Part shown: positions 51,139-60,687 of the stretch, in pieces
Position numbering within the stretch: the first letter of the stretch is position 1
How the letters are laid out: each line of letters begins with the position of its first letter
Source: Acidovorax sp. 107
Lineage (GTDB): Bacteria; Pseudomonadota; Gammaproteobacteria; Burkholderiales; Burkholderiaceae_C
Assembly (NCBI RefSeq): GCF_003058055.1
Contig: NZ_QBTZ01000001.1
Span: 3,676,001 to 3,740,000 of the forward strand
DNA length: 64,000 nucleotides
Direction: 5' to 3'
Program-made: the position numbers and the translations under genes
Notes under the pieces: model-generated
The model's database searches: none
What the model was told of the DNA's origin: nothing
The model's input: the letters and a program-made list of their open reading frames with translations, nothing else

Positions 51139-51999
51139 ATGACTGCCGCACTGCACATCCACCAACTGAACAAGCATTTCGCCAACGGAAAACACGCCCT
51201 GCGCGACATCAACCTCACCGTGCAGCGCGGCGAGATGGTGGCGCTGATTGGTGCCTCGGGCTCGGGCAAGTCCACCCTGCTGCGCCATGTGGCGGGCCTG
51301 GTGGTGGCCGATGCGGCCAGCGATTCGCTGATCGAGGTGGATGGCCGCTGCGTGCAGCAGGCGGGGCGCATCCACAGCGACATCCGCAAGGTGCGTTCGC
51401 AGGTGGGCTTTGTGTTTCAGCAGTTCAACCTGGTGGACCGTTTGCCCGTGCTGTTGAACGTGCTGGTAGGTCTGCTGCACCGCACGCCCTGGTGGCGCGG
51501 CTGGCTGCGCATGTTCAAACCGCACGAGCGTGCGCTGGCGCTCGAAGCGCTGCACCGCGTGGGCATTGCCGAGTGCCATGCGCAGCGCGCGTCCACCCTG
51601 TCGGGCGGGCAGCAGCAGCGCGCGGCCATTGCCCGCACGCTGGTGCAGGGCGCCAAGGTGGTGCTGGCCGATGAGCCCATTGCCTCGCTCGACCCCGAAT
51701 CCTCCCGCAAGGTCATGGACATCCTGGCCCGCATCAACCGCGAAGACCGTTGCACCGTCATCGTGTCGCTGCACCAGGTGGATGTGGCCATCAAATATTG
51801 CCCGCGCGTGGTGGCATTGCACCATGGGCAGGTGGTATACGACGGCCCTTCGGCCGCCCTCACGCCTGCATTGCTGCGGGGCCTGTATGGCGTGCAGGCC
51901 GACGAAATCCTCTCGGATGCATCCAGCGCCCACCCTGCAACGGCGCATGCACCCATGCCTGCGCCGCAGTGGTCGCCCGCCATGGTGCAGGCCGCCTGA
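51139..51999 (+). CDS. phnC: phosphonate ABC transporter ATP-binding protein
   Basis: A 286-residue PhnC ATPase for phosphonate uptake. Walker [10 protein letters not shown] (about 39-47), signature [35 protein letters not shown] with Walker B, and SLHQVDVAI. The insert [20 protein letters not shown] is usual for PhnC. AGGAGG precedes the ATG at 51139. Starts its own block with a Pho box and PhnF-like operator. Confidence 0.95.
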   Translation: MTAALHIHQLNKHFANGKHALRDINLTVQRGEMVALIGASGSGKSTLLRHVAGLVVADAASDSLIEVDGRCVQQAGRIHSDIRKVRSQVGFVFQQFNLVDRLPVLLNVLVGLLHRTPWWRGWLRMFKPHERALALEALHRVGIAECHAQRASTLSGGQQQRAAIARTLVQGAKVVLADEPIASLDPESSRKVMDILARINREDRCTVIVSLHQVDVAIKYCPRVVALHHGQVVYDGPSAALTPALLRGLYGVQADEILSDASSAHPATAHAPMPAPQWSPAMVQAA

Positions 52000-52044
52000 A
52001 CGGTCATTCGGTTCTCTTCATTTCCTTTCTCTGGAGCTTTCAAC

Positions 52045-52992
52045 ATGTTCAAGAAACTGTGTGCTGCCCTGACACTCGGGCTGGGATTGACCACGGGCGC
52101 GTTGGCCCAGGACATCAACTTCGGCATGATCTCGACCGAGGCCTCTCAAAACCTCAAGGCCGACTGGCAGCCGCTGTTGGACGACATGGCCAAGCAGACG
52201 GGCCTGAAGATCAACGCCTTTTTTGCGTCCGACTACGCGGGCCTGATCGAGGCCATGCGCTTCAACAAGATGCAGGTGGCCTGGCTGGGCAACAAGTCGG
52301 CCATGGAAGCCGTGGACCGCGCCAACGGCGAAGTCTTCGCGCAGATGGTCAATGCCGACGGCACCCAGGGTTACTACTCGCACCTCATCGTGCACAAGGA
52401 CAGCCCCCTGGCCAGCCTGGACGACGTGCTCAAGAACGGCAAGTCGCTGAGCTTTGGCAATGGTGACCCCAACTCCACCTCGGGCTTCCTGGTGCCGGGC
52501 TACTACGCTTTTGCACAGAACAAGATCGACGCGAAGACGCACTTCAAGATCACGCGCAGTGCCAACCACGAGACCAATGCGCTGGCCGTGGCCAACAAGC
52601 AGGTGGATGTGGCCACCAACAACAGCGAGAACCTGGAGAAGATCAAGGAACGCCAGCCCGAGAAGTTCAAGGACATCAAGATCGTCTGGACCTCGCCGCT
52701 GATCGCCCTGGACCCCCTGGTCATGCGCAAGGACCTGCCCGAGGCCACCAAGACCAAGATCCGCGACTTCTTCTACAACTACGCCAAGACCGATGCGCGT
52801 GAGAAGGAGATCGTGATGAAGATCTCCAAGCTGTCGGGCTTCAAGCCCTCGACCAACGCCCAGCTCACGCCCATCCGCCAGCTGGACCTGTTCGGCAAGC
52901 GCAACAAGATCGAGGCTGACGCCAACTTGGCCGATGCCGACAAGAAGACCCGCCTGGCCGAGATCGACCAGCAGCTGGCGTCCCTGAAGTAA
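52045..52992 (+). CDS. phnD: phosphonate ABC transporter substrate-binding protein
   Basis: A 315-residue periplasmic PhnD. The signal peptide ends in GALA-Q near residue 23; typical family parts are [39 protein letters not shown] and [16 protein letters not shown]. Acts as binder of aminoethyl- and related phosphonates for PhnCE. 45 bases after phnC. Confidence 0.95.
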   Translation: MFKKLCAALTLGLGLTTGALAQDINFGMISTEASQNLKADWQPLLDDMAKQTGLKINAFFASDYAGLIEAMRFNKMQVAWLGNKSAMEAVDRANGEVFAQMVNADGTQGYYSHLIVHKDSPLASLDDVLKNGKSLSFGNGDPNSTSGFLVPGYYAFAQNKIDAKTHFKITRSANHETNALAVANKQVDVATNNSENLEKIKERQPEKFKDIKIVWTSPLIALDPLVMRKDLPEATKTKIRDFFYNYAKTDAREKEIVMKISKLSGFKPSTNAQLTPIRQLDLFGKRNKIEADANLADADKKTRLAEIDQQLASLK

Positions 52993-53029
52993 GCCGGCAG
53001 CCAAGCAGCGCGTCCAGCCAGCCACCACC

Positions 53030-53836
53030 ATGTCTTCTGCACTGACCCCATCGCTCGCAAACCTGGCGAGCACTGCCGCGCCCAAGCGCAGTCTCGCCTG
53101 GTACCTCTCCTGGGGCATCCTGCTCGTGGTGCTGGCCGCTTCGTGGAAGGGCGCCGACATGCGCCCGCTCGATCTCGTCCGCGACTCGGGCAACATGGCC
53201 CAGTACGCGGCCGAGTTCTTTCCGCCCAATTTCTCGCAGTGGCCGATCTACGTGCAGGAGATGCTGGTGACGCTGCAGATCGCCCTGTGGGGCACGGCGC
53301 TTGCGGTGGTCACGGCCGTGCCGTTGGCGCTGCTGGCCTCGTCCAACATTGCGCCTTGGTGGGTGAACCAGCCGGTGCGCCGCGTGCTCGATGCATGTCG
53401 CGCCATCAACGAGATGGTGTTCGCCATGCTCTTCGTGGTGGCCGTAGGTCTGGGCCCTTTTGCCGGCGTGCTGGCACTGTGGATCCACACCACCGGCACG
53501 CTGGCCAAGCTGTTCTCTGAAGCCGTGGAGGCCATCGACCCGCAGCCCGTGGAGGGCATCCGCTCCACCGGCGCGAGCGCGCTGCACGAGATCATCTATG
53601 GCGTGATCCCACAGGTGATGCCGCTGTGGATCTCGTACACGCTGTACCGCTTTGAAGCCAACGTGCGTTCGGCCTCGGTCGTGGGCATGGTGGGCGCTGG
53701 TGGCATTGGCGTGGTGCTGTGGGAAATCATTCGCGGCTTTCAATACGCCGAAACCTGTGCGGTGATGCTCATCATCGTGGTCACGGTGAGCGTGATCGAC
53801 CTGGTGTCCGCCCGCATCCGCAAGGCCTTGGTCTGA
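53030..53836 (+). CDS. phnE: phosphonate ABC transporter permease
   Basis: A 268-residue inner-membrane permease with about six helices. The coupling EAA loop is [21 protein letters not shown] and the C-terminal segment is [18 protein letters not shown], both usual for PhnE. Only one phnE is present, which is normal for this locus type. It is followed by a long palindrome and the phnZ-like gene. Confidence 0.94.
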   Translation: MSSALTPSLANLASTAAPKRSLAWYLSWGILLVVLAASWKGADMRPLDLVRDSGNMAQYAAEFFPPNFSQWPIYVQEMLVTLQIALWGTALAVVTAVPLALLASSNIAPWWVNQPVRRVLDACRAINEMVFAMLFVVAVGLGPFAGVLALWIHTTGTLAKLFSEAVEAIDPQPVEGIRSTGASALHEIIYGVIPQVMPLWISYTLYRFEANVRSASVVGMVGAGGIGVVLWEIIRGFQYAETCAVMLIIVVTVSVIDLVSARIRKALV

Positions 53837-53949
53837 GAGCGGCGAACAAAACTCTTCTGGCGTTGTTGTCGCGTCTTGTCGTACTACTCGTACTGCCCGC
53901 GACGCAGCACCTAGCCAGAACCTCTTCGCTGAGTGTTGTGAGCCGCTCT
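53836..53949. repeat. 114-nt imperfect palindrome between phnE and the phnZ-like gene
   Basis: Nested complementary arms are AGAGCGGC/GCCGCTCT (outer), TTCTGGC/GCCAGAA, GTCGCG/CGCGAC, and a GTAC...GTAC apex (GTACTACTCGTAC). The segment begins at the phnE stop. The architecture is like the palindrome at 5191-5315, which also has a GTAC apex and starts at a gene end. It may attenuate transcription into the phnZ-like gene or be a small repeat element. Confidence 0.65.
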
Positions 53950-53968
53950 AAGTTTTTAGGAAAATTCC

Positions 53969-54553
53969 ATGGCATTGAGCCTTGAAGACATCACCCACCT
54001 GCTCGCCACCCGGGGCGTGAACCAGTACGGCCGCGAGGCGGTCAGCCAGCTGGAGCACGCGCTCCAGTGCGCGCAGTGGGCCGAAAAGTCGGGCGAAACC
54101 CCCGCGACGGTCGCAGCGGCTTTGCTGCACGACCTGGGCCACCTGCTGGCGCCCGGGGGCGACATGGCCGAGCAGGACGATCTGCACCAGTACATGGCCA
54201 TTCCGTTCCTGCGGGGCCTGCTGTCCGACGCGGTGCTGGAGCCCATCCGCCTGCATGTGGATGCCAAGCGCTACCTGTGCACCATGGAGCCGGGGTATTG
54301 GGAAACTCTCTCGCCCGCATCGCAGCACAGTCTGGTGCTGCAGGGCGGGCCCTTCACGCCCAAAGAGGCGATGCAGTTTGCGGCCCAGCCCTTTGCGCAA
54401 GAGGCCATCCGCCTGCGTCGCTATGACGACCATGCCAAGGTGCCGGGGCTGGTCACTCCACCGCTGGGCTACTACATGGCGCTGGTGCAGCGCCTGGTGC
54501 AGGCCCCGGCAGCTGTTGCCGGCGCGGCTGATCTTGTCCCAGTGGCGGCGTAA
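53969..54553 (+). CDS. phnZ: PhnZ-like HD-domain mixed-valent di-iron oxygenase
   Basis: A 194-residue HD-domain protein closely resembling PhnZ, which cleaves 1-hydroxy-2-aminoethylphosphonate to glycine and phosphate using a di-iron centre. Tyr20 and Glu23 (lid), His30, His54-Asp55 and His58 keep the spacing of PhnZ Tyr24, Glu27, His34, His58-Asp59 and His62. The GPF and LRRYDDHAK segments near the end are also conserved. TmpB, acting on the trimethylated analogue, is an alternative. The partner hydroxylase PhnY/TmpA is not in this window. Confidence 0.87.
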   Translation: MALSLEDITHLLATRGVNQYGREAVSQLEHALQCAQWAEKSGETPATVAAALLHDLGHLLAPGGDMAEQDDLHQYMAIPFLRGLLSDAVLEPIRLHVDAKRYLCTMEPGYWETLSPASQHSLVLQGGPFTPKEAMQFAAQPFAQEAIRLRRYDDHAKVPGLVTPPLGYYMALVQRLVQAPAAVAGAADLVPVAA

Positions 54554-54589
54554 AAAGCCGCGCGGCGGGGCTGGAGCGGTCGCCTCGCG

Positions 54590-55078
54590 TCAGCCGCCCT
54601 TGTCGCCGTTCACCCAGCCCAGGTCCAGCGGGCGGTCCTCGAACTCGGTGTTCAGCACCACCGTGCTGGTGGTGCGGGCCACGCCCGCGATGGCCTTGAT
54701 CTCGTAGATCACGTCTTCCAGCGCGCGGGCATGTGTGGTGCGGATCTTGGCCAGAAAGTCGTATTCGCCCGCCACGCTGTGCAGTTCTTCGACCTGGGGC
54801 ATGGCGCGCAGGCGGGGCGCCACGTCGCGGCAGTGGATGCCACCGTCGTTGCGGATCGCCACAAACGCGGTGAAGTTCAGTCCCACACGCTCTGGGTCCA
54901 CGCTGATCGAAAACCGGCGGATCACGCCCTTGTCCAGCAGCTTCTTCACGCGCTCGTGTACAGCGGCGGTGGACAGCCCCACTTCAGCCCCCACGTCGGC
55001 GTACGAACGTCGGCCATCAGCGCCCAGTGCCGAAATAATTCTGGCGTCCATGTCATCTGTCTGAATATTTGCTTGCAT
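54590..55078 (-). CDS. Lrp/AsnC-family regulator
   Basis: A 162-residue Lrp-type protein: an AsnC helix-turn-helix (DARIISALGADGRRSYADVG, AEVGLSTAAVHERVKKL) and a RAM effector domain (VDPERVGLNFTAFVAI, VAGEYDFLAKI). It is divergent from an EamA-family exporter, a common pairing in which an amino-acid sensor controls an amino-acid exporter. The shared gap is 70 bases and A/T-rich, suitable for Lrp binding. Confidence 0.92.
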   Translation of the reverse strand: MQANIQTDDMDARIISALGADGRRSYADVGAEVGLSTAAVHERVKKLLDKGVIRRFSISVDPERVGLNFTAFVAIRNDGGIHCRDVAPRLRAMPQVEELHSVAGEYDFLAKIRTTHARALEDVIYEIKAIAGVARTTSTVVLNTEFEDRPLDLGWVNGDKGG

Positions 55079-55148
55079 AACCGCTCGTTTTTGGTAAAAA
55101 TTCCGAAAACCTCGCGGTTTCCATAAATTATTCGGTCAGGTGAAGAAT

Positions 55149-56117
55149 ATGCCGGCAATTTTCAATGCGCAAGTGCGCGCACAGCGCAAAGGGGCGGTGG
55201 CCATGGCACTGCTGTTGGTCTACATCGTCTGGGGTACTACCTATTTCGCCATTGGTATTGCGCTGCAGAGCATGCCGCCACTGCTGATGAATGCGATCCG
55301 TTTTCTGTGTGCCGGGGGGGTGATGCTGCTGATTGCGCTGTGGCAAGGCCATGCATTGCCTACGTGGGTGCAATGGCGCAACTCGGCGGTGGTGGGCGGC
55401 TGCATGGTGTTTCTGGCCATGAATCTGATGGGTTTTGCGCAAAAGCTCGGCATTGGCTCGGGCCTGATGGCTACGGTGGTCACCACCATGCCCATGTGGC
55501 TGGCGTTGTGGTCGCGCTGGGGCGGCGAGCGTGTGCCGTTCACCAGCTGGATCGGCCTGGCTCTGGGCGTGGTGGGCGCACTGCTGCTGGCGCTGGAAGG
55601 TGACTTCTCCGCCACCTGGCTGGGCGCGCTGCTGGCCTTTGGTGCGCCGCTGGCCTGGAGCGTCGGTTCGTATGCCTCGCGCAAGCTTTCGCTGCCCGCG
55701 CCCGCCATGGCATCGGCCGCGCAGTGGTTTGCGGGGGGCGCCATGGGGCTGGTGGTGGCGTTGTGGTTCGAGCCTTTGAGCGCCCTGGGCCAGGTCACCG
55801 CCAAGTCGTGGGCGGCGTGGGTCTACCTGCTGGTGTTTGGCACGCTGGTAGCGCTCAATGCGTACCTGTGGCTGCTGCAGAACACCTCCGCAGCGCTGGC
55901 AGGCAGCTATTCGTTTGTGAACCCTGCGGTTGCTTTGCTAGTGGGCGTGGCGCTGGGGGGCGAATTGTTGACGGGCTGGGTGTTTGCCGCGCTGCCGTTG
56001 ATTGGAGCGGCGCTGGCGTTCATTTTGTACGGGCAAGCGCTGCAGCGGTGGCTGGAAAGGCTCAGTCCGGGATTACAGCGGTTGCTTCAATCTCGATCTT
56101 CGCGCGCTCTTCCATGA
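55149..56117 (+). CDS. EamA-family drug/metabolite exporter
   Basis: A 322-residue DMT transporter with ten predicted helices in two EamA repeats (start LLVYIVWGTTYFAIGIALQSMPPLLMN-type; second repeat near KLSLPAPAMASA). ATG 55149 has AGGTGA eight bases upstream and is preferred over the GTG at 55140. The divergent Lrp regulator suggests that an amino acid or a derived metabolite is exported. It overlaps the RidA gene end on the opposite strand. Confidence 0.87.
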   Translation: MPAIFNAQVRAQRKGAVAMALLLVYIVWGTTYFAIGIALQSMPPLLMNAIRFLCAGGVMLLIALWQGHALPTWVQWRNSAVVGGCMVFLAMNLMGFAQKLGIGSGLMATVVTTMPMWLALWSRWGGERVPFTSWIGLALGVVGALLLALEGDFSATWLGALLAFGAPLAWSVGSYASRKLSLPAPAMASAAQWFAGGAMGLVVALWFEPLSALGQVTAKSWAAWVYLLVFGTLVALNAYLWLLQNTSAALAGSYSFVNPAVALLVGVALGGELLTGWVFAALPLIGAALAFILYGQALQRWLERLSPGLQRLLQSRSSRALP

Positions 56118-56466
56118 GCCCCGCCACTTGCACACAGGCCATGGCCGGAAAGTTCTTGCCCAGCACCTCGCGGTAGACCGCGCCCAGCTCCTTCAAGCGG
56201 CTGTTGTATTCGTTGCGGTCGGTCACGTACCAGGTCAGCCGCACCAGATGCTCGGGGCCTGCGCCACCGGCTTCCAGAACCGCGCGCACGTTCAGCAGCG
56301 TTTGCTTGGTCTGGGCGATGAAGTCGTCACTCTCGAACTGCTGCTGCGCGTTCCAGCCGATCTGGCCGCCAGTAAAGACCATCGTGCCGCGTGCGGCCAC
56401 GCCGTTGGCGTAGCCCTTGGGGGTGACCCAGCCTTCGGGCTGCAAAAGGGTGTTTTTCATCGTCAT
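56062..56466 (-). CDS. RidA-family enamine/imine deaminase
   Basis: A 134-residue RidA (YjgF/YER057c/UK114) protein. Recognisable are the N-terminal GYANGV, the GQIGWN turn, and the Arg in VLRLTWYVTDRNEY-like region for carboxylate binding, with Glu in EIEATAVI. The ATG at 56466 overlaps the CoA-ligase stop (ATGA). As last gene of the 2-aminobenzoate operon it may hydrolyse the enamine formed when the amino-group-bearing ring is reduced; the 2-aminobenzoate cluster of Azoarcus evansii is the model. Confidence 0.88.
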   Translation of the reverse strand: MTMKNTLLQPEGWVTPKGYANGVAARGTMVFTGGQIGWNAQQQFESDDFIAQTKQTLLNVRAVLEAGGAGPEHLVRLTWYVTDRNEYNSRLKELGAVYREVLGKNFPAMACVQVAGLMEERAKIEIEATAVIPD

Positions 56467-58133
56467 GTCGTTGTTTTTGTGGAGGAGGGCGATGGCGAGG
56501 TGCCCGCACCCTGGCGCAGCTTGAAGCGCTGCAGCTTGCCGGTTTCGGTGCGGGGCAGTGCGGTCACAAACTCCACCACGCGTGGGTATTTGAACGGGGC
56601 GATGGTGGCCTTCACGTGGTCCTGCAGGGTCTTGACCATGGCGGCGTCGCCAGTGTGCCCGGGCTTCAAGACGCAGATGGCCTTGACCACCATGCCGCGC
56701 TCCTCGTCGGGTACGCCGATCACGCCGCACTCGGCCACGGCCGGATGGCGCAGCAGGGCGTCTTCCACCTCGGGGCCGCCCACGTTGTACCCGGCGGTGA
56801 TGATCATGTCGTCGTCGCGCGCTTGGTAGAAGAAGTAGCCGTCGGCGTCTTGCGTGAACGCATCGCCGGGGTAGTTCCAGCCGTCCTTCACGTACTTGGC
56901 TTGGCGGGGGTCGTCGAGGTACTTGCAGCCCGTGGGGCCGATCACCGCGAGCTTGCCCACGGTGCCGCGCGGCAGCTCGTTGCCGTTGTCGTCCACCACC
57001 TTCGCGGTGTAGCCGGGCACCACCTTGCCGATGGCGCCGCGCCGGCTCTCACCGCCGGGCGAGGAGATGAAGATGTGGAACATCTCGGTGGCGCCAATGC
57101 CGTCCGTCATGTCCAGGCCGGTCGCCTCCTTCCACAGCTGGCGTGTGGCGTCCGGCAGGCCTTCGCCCGCGCTCACGCTGGTGCGCAGCTGGGGCAGACC
57201 GATCTGCTTGGCAAAAGGCGCCATCTGCCGGTAGAACGTGGGCGCGGTGTAGCAGATGGTCACGCCCGCTTCGCGCATCAGCCGCACCATGGTTTCCGGG
57301 GTGTAGGGCTGGTCCGGAAAGTACACGCTGGCCCCGGCCCACATCGGAAACACGAGCAACCCCCCCAGGCCAAACGTGAACGCCAGCGGCGGCGAGCCCG
57401 CCACGATGTCGTCGGGCGTGGCGCGCAGCACATGGCGCGGCCAGGCCTCGCAGCCCGCCAGCACATCGCGGTGCGTGTGCACGGCCGCCTTGGGGGCGCC
57501 TGTGGTGCCCGAAGTGAACGCCATCAGCGCGATGTCGTCCGCCGCCGTCGGGCAGGGTCGCGCGGTGCCGGGCTTGGCCTGTGCGCGCTGGAGCAGGTCG
57601 GCCGCATCGGGCGCGGTGTGAAAGGGCACGATGGTGGTCAGCACCGGGTGCTGGGTTTGTGCCGTTTGCAGCTCCGCCAGCAGGCGGCCATCGCACAGCG
57701 CCAGCGTGGGCTGTGCGCGCTCGATGATGCTGCCCAGCTCCACTGCGCGCAGCAGGGGCATGGTGGCCACCGCAATCAGACCGGCGTAGACCGTGCCCAG
57801 CCAGGCCAGCGCCATCTCCACCGTGTTGCCACCGCGCAGCAGCACGCGGTTGCCGGGCACCAGGCCATGGTCTTGCGTCAGCACCTCGGCAATGCGCGCG
57901 GCCTCGGTGCGCGCGTCGCGGTAGGTGTACGTGCGATGCGGGCCGCGCAGCAAGGGGCGGTCGATGTGGCCAGCGCGCTCCGCCTGGTCGAACAGCGCCT
58001 GCACCAGGTTGGCCTGGTTGGCGATCTGTAGCTCCGGCAGGTCGTAGCGCAGCGTGGGCCAGGCCTCGGGTGTCGGCAGGCGGTCGTGCACAAAGTGGTC
58101 GGGCTGGGCGGAAGGTTTGAAAGAGGCTTTCAT
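56463..58133 (-). CDS. 2-aminobenzoate-CoA ligase-type AMP-binding enzyme
   Basis: A 556-residue acyl-adenylate ligase of the benzoate-CoA-ligase family. Motifs: P-loop FTSGTTGAPKAA (about 210-221), TDGIGATEMFHIF, YPGDAF..DADGYFFYQ..DDMI, and catalytic Lys in TETGKLQRFKL. Forms an aryl-CoA with ATP. Substrate 2-aminobenzoate is assigned from the neighbouring bifunctional monooxygenase/reductase; benzoate or another aromatic acid is possible. Four bases downstream of acyl-CoA dehydrogenase and overlapping RidA. Confidence 0.87.
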   Translation of the reverse strand: MKASFKPSAQPDHFVHDRLPTPEAWPTLRYDLPELQIANQANLVQALFDQAERAGHIDRPLLRGPHRTYTYRDARTEAARIAEVLTQDHGLVPGNRVLLRGGNTVEMALAWLGTVYAGLIAVATMPLLRAVELGSIIERAQPTLALCDGRLLAELQTAQTQHPVLTTIVPFHTAPDAADLLQRAQAKPGTARPCPTAADDIALMAFTSGTTGAPKAAVHTHRDVLAGCEAWPRHVLRATPDDIVAGSPPLAFTFGLGGLLVFPMWAGASVYFPDQPYTPETMVRLMREAGVTICYTAPTFYRQMAPFAKQIGLPQLRTSVSAGEGLPDATRQLWKEATGLDMTDGIGATEMFHIFISSPGGESRRGAIGKVVPGYTAKVVDDNGNELPRGTVGKLAVIGPTGCKYLDDPRQAKYVKDGWNYPGDAFTQDADGYFFYQARDDDMIITAGYNVGGPEVEDALLRHPAVAECGVIGVPDEERGMVVKAICVLKPGHTGDAAMVKTLQDHVKATIAPFKYPRVVEFVTALPRTETGKLQRFKLRQGAGTSPSPSSTKTTT

Positions 58134-58137
58134 GGCA

Positions 58138-59334
58138 TCACTCCTGCAGAACGGCCTTGCCGATGATGAGTTGTTGCACCTCGGTAGCGCCTTCGTAGAT
58201 GCGCAGCGAGCGGATGTCGCGGTACAGTGACTCGACCTTGCTGCCTACCTCCACGCCGCGCCCGCCGTGCAGTTGCAGCGCCATGTCGATCACGCGTTGG
58301 GCATTTTCGGTGGCGGTCATCTTGGCCATGGCTGCTTCTGCGGTGACGCGGGCCTGGCCGGTGTCGCGCAGCCAGGCCGCGCGGTAGGTGAGCAGCGCGG
58401 CGCTGTCTACCAGCGCGGCCATCTCGCCGATCTTGGCCTGCGTGAGCTGGAAGTCCGCCAGCGTCTGACCGAACATGCGGCGCTGGCGCGCGTGGTGCAC
58501 CGCCTCGGCCAGCGCGCGGCGCGCCATGCCCAGCGCGGCGGCGGCGACCGATGCGCGGAAGATGTCGAGCGTGCGCATGGCCAGCTTGAAGCCGCCGTTT
58601 TCTTCACCCAGCAGCGTCGCGGCAGGCACGTTGCAGTTGGTGAACTGCAGCGTCGCCAGCGGGTGCGGCGCCATCACATGGATGTGGCGCGAGGTGTCCA
58701 GGCCCGGCGCGTTCGCATCGACGATGAAGGCGCTGATGCCGCGCGTGCCACCGCTGGGGTTGGTCTTGGCGAACACGCAGTAAAAGTCGGCAATGCCGCC
58801 GTTGCTGATCCAGGTTTTGGTGCCGTTCAAGCAATAAGTGCCTGTGGTGCTAGTCGAATCTGTGCCGACAGCTATGGTTTGCATAGCGCCCACATCCGAG
58901 CCCGCCTCGGGCTCGCTCAGCGCAAACGCCGCAATCAGCTCGCCGCGCGCCACACCTTGCAGGTAGTGCGCCTGCTGCGCGGGGCTGCCCGCCAGCGTGA
59001 TCGCGCCGCTGCCCAGGCCCTGCATCGCAAACGCAAAGTCGGCCAGCGGCGAGTGGTAGGCCAGCGTTTCGCGCAGCAGCACCAGCGCGCGCGAGTCGAG
59101 CGCGGGCAGCGCGCCGCCGTGCGCTGCCGGCACGCAGTAGCGCAGCCAGCCGCCCGCGCCCAGGCGCTTCACCCAGTCGCGGCAGGCGGCGCGGTCGTCG
59201 GTTTCATCGACCTCCTGCGCGGCCGCCCAGGGCACCAGGCCCTCGGCCAGTGCGCGGTGGGCGTTGTCAAAAAAGGGCAGGGCCAGGTGCGCCGTGGAGG
59301 GTGGGCAAGGGGCGGGGGGCGTGGCGACGTGCAT
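58138..59334 (-). CDS. acyl-CoA dehydrogenase
   Basis: A 398-residue FAD acyl-CoA dehydrogenase: [31 protein letters not shown] and the C-terminal [29 protein letters not shown] with the catalytic-base region. Between AGSDVGAM and the NGTKTW segment the sequence contains [13 protein letters not shown], which falls in a dispersed-repeat copy (58831-58886) read in frame. It sits in the operon with gaps of only 4 bases, so it acts in beta-oxidation-like ring processing. Confidence 0.9.
   Translation of the reverse strand: MHVATPPAPCPPSTAHLALPFFDNAHRALAEGLVPWAAAQEVDETDDRAACRDWVKRLGAGGWLRYCVPAAHGGALPALDSRALVLLRETLAYHSPLADFAFAMQGLGSGAITLAGSPAQQAHYLQGVARGELIAAFALSEPEAGSDVGAMQTIAVGTDSTSTTGTYCLNGTKTWISNGGIADFYCVFAKTNPSGGTRGISAFIVDANAPGLDTSRHIHVMAPHPLATLQFTNCNVPAATLLGEENGGFKLAMRTLDIFRASVAAAALGMARRALAEAVHHARQRRMFGQTLADFQLTQAKIGEMAALVDSAALLTYRAAWLRDTGQARVTAEAAMAKMTATENAQRVIDMALQLHGGRGVEVGSKVESLYRDIRSLRIYEGATEVQQLIIGKAVLQE
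58831..58886 (-). repeat. dispersed short repeat, copy 5, inside the acyl-CoA dehydrogenase gene
   Basis: On the minus strand: CATAGCTGTCGGCACAGATT then CGACTAGCACCACAGGCACTTAT. It keeps ATAGCTG, GGC(G/A)C, CTAGC(G/A)C and AGGC of the family. It lies in frame in a surface loop region ahead of NGTKTW. Confidence 0.55.
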
Positions 59335-59338
59335 GGGT

Positions 59339-60193
59339 TCAATCTCCTTGGAACACGGGCTTTTGCTTGGCGGCGAAGGCTTCGTAGGCGCGGCGGAAGT
59401 CTTCGGTCTGCATGCAGATGGCCTGGGCCTGGGCCTCGGCCTCGATGGCCTGTTCGATGGTCATGCTCCACTCCTGACTGAGCATGGTCTTGGTCATGCC
59501 GTGGGCAAAGGTGGGGCCGTCGGCCAGCGCGCGCGCCGTGGCCTGCACGTTGGCCAGCAGGTCGGCGCTTTCGTACAGGTCGTTGAAGAAGCCCCAGGCC
59601 AGGCCTTCGTGTGCGGTCATCGCGCGGCCGGTGAACAGCAGTTCGCTGGCGCGGCCCTGGCCGATCATGCGGGGCAGCAGCGCGCAAGCGCCCATGTCGG
59701 CGCCTGCCAAGCCCACGCGGGTGAACAGAAACGCAGTCTTGGTGGCCTCGGTGCCGTAGCGCATGTCGCAGGCCAGCGCCATCATCGCGCCCGCACCGGC
59801 GCAGATGCCGTCGATGGCGCCCAGCACCGGCTGCGGGCAGGCGCGCATGGCCTTCACCAGATCACCGGTCATGCGCGTGAACTCCAGCAGCTCGGGCATG
59901 GTCATGGTGGTCAGCGGGCCGATGATCTCGTGCACGTCGCCGCCCGAGCAGAAGTTGCCACCCGCGCCTGTGACCACGATGGCCTTCACGTCGGTGGCGA
60001 ACCGCAGCGCGTAGAAGAAGTCGCGCAGCTCCGAATAGCTCTGGAAGGTGAGCGGGTTCTTGCGGTCCGGCCGGTTCAGCGTGACGGTGCCCACGCCCTC
60101 GGCAAAGCTCCATGCGAAGTGCTCGGCCACGTAGCTGGCCTGCGGGTTGAACTGCTCGCGCATGGGGTTGCTCGCCCCGATGTAGTGCTTCAT
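59339..60193 (-). CDS. enoyl-CoA hydratase/isomerase
   Basis: A 284-residue crotonase-fold enzyme. The oxyanion-hole segment is [16 protein letters not shown] and the second [44 protein letters not shown] carries the expected active-site loop. ATG 60193 overlaps the MarR stop by ATGA. In this operon it hydrates or opens a ring-derived enoyl-CoA after the monooxygenase/reductase step. Confidence 0.9.
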   Translation of the reverse strand: MKHYIGASNPMREQFNPQASYVAEHFAWSFAEGVGTVTLNRPDRKNPLTFQSYSELRDFFYALRFATDVKAIVVTGAGGNFCSGGDVHEIIGPLTTMTMPELLEFTRMTGDLVKAMRACPQPVLGAIDGICAGAGAMMALACDMRYGTEATKTAFLFTRVGLAGADMGACALLPRMIGQGRASELLFTGRAMTAHEGLAWGFFNDLYESADLLANVQATARALADGPTFAHGMTKTMLSQEWSMTIEQAIEAEAQAQAICMQTEDFRRAYEAFAAKQKPVFQGD

Positions 60194-60681
60194 TCGGCTG
60201 TCTCCAAAGAGTTGTTTTGTGTGTGTTCTTTGACCTTGCCCAGCAGGCGGTACAAGGTGGCGATGTCGCGCTCGCCCAGCGTGGCGAAGGCCTCGACGAT
60301 CCATTGCTCGTGCTGGCGGGCCATGGTGTTGAACTGCTCGCGGCCTTGGGGCGTGAGTCGCACCAGGTACGCACGGCGGTCGCCCTCCACGTCCATGCGC
60401 TCGACCAGGCCTTCGGCGACGAGCTGGTCGGTGATGCCGGTGATGTTGCCGCTCGTCACCATCATGCGGCGCGAGAGTTCTTTCATCTTCATGCCATCGG
60501 GCGCGCGCTCCAGCTGCGCCATCAGGTCAAAGCGTGGCAAGGTGGTGTCGAATTGCGCGCGCAAGTGGCTGCGCACCTGCTTTTCGATGAGCTGGGTGCA
60601 GGTGAGCAGGCGCAGCCACAGGCGCAGGGCCTCGGGGTGTTCGCTGGGGGCGGTGCCGTGCAGGCGGGCTTCGAGGTCCAT
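60190..60681 (-). CDS. MarR-family regulator of the 2-aminobenzoate operon
   Basis: A 163-residue MarR repressor. The winged helix spans about residues 60-115 ([29 protein letters not shown], then the wing [14 protein letters not shown]). It sits second in the leftward operon, six bases after the monooxygenase/reductase gene. A perfect 14-bp palindrome lies at 63049-63062, just upstream of the first gene, and is the natural operator. Aryl-CoA ligands are known for related regulators, so the inducer is likely an aryl-CoA. Confidence 0.9.
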   Translation of the reverse strand: MDLEARLHGTAPSEHPEALRLWLRLLTCTQLIEKQVRSHLRAQFDTTLPRFDLMAQLERAPDGMKMKELSRRMMVTSGNITGITDQLVAEGLVERMDVEGDRRAYLVRLTPQGREQFNTMARQHEQWIVEAFATLGERDIATLYRLLGKVKEHTQNNSLETAE

Positions 60682-60687
60682 GGTGGT

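Noticed and set aside
44705..53836. A frameshift or missing gene in the phn operon
   Set aside because: phnG to phnM and phnC, D, E are all full length with ATGA overlaps or normal gaps. A single phnE is common.
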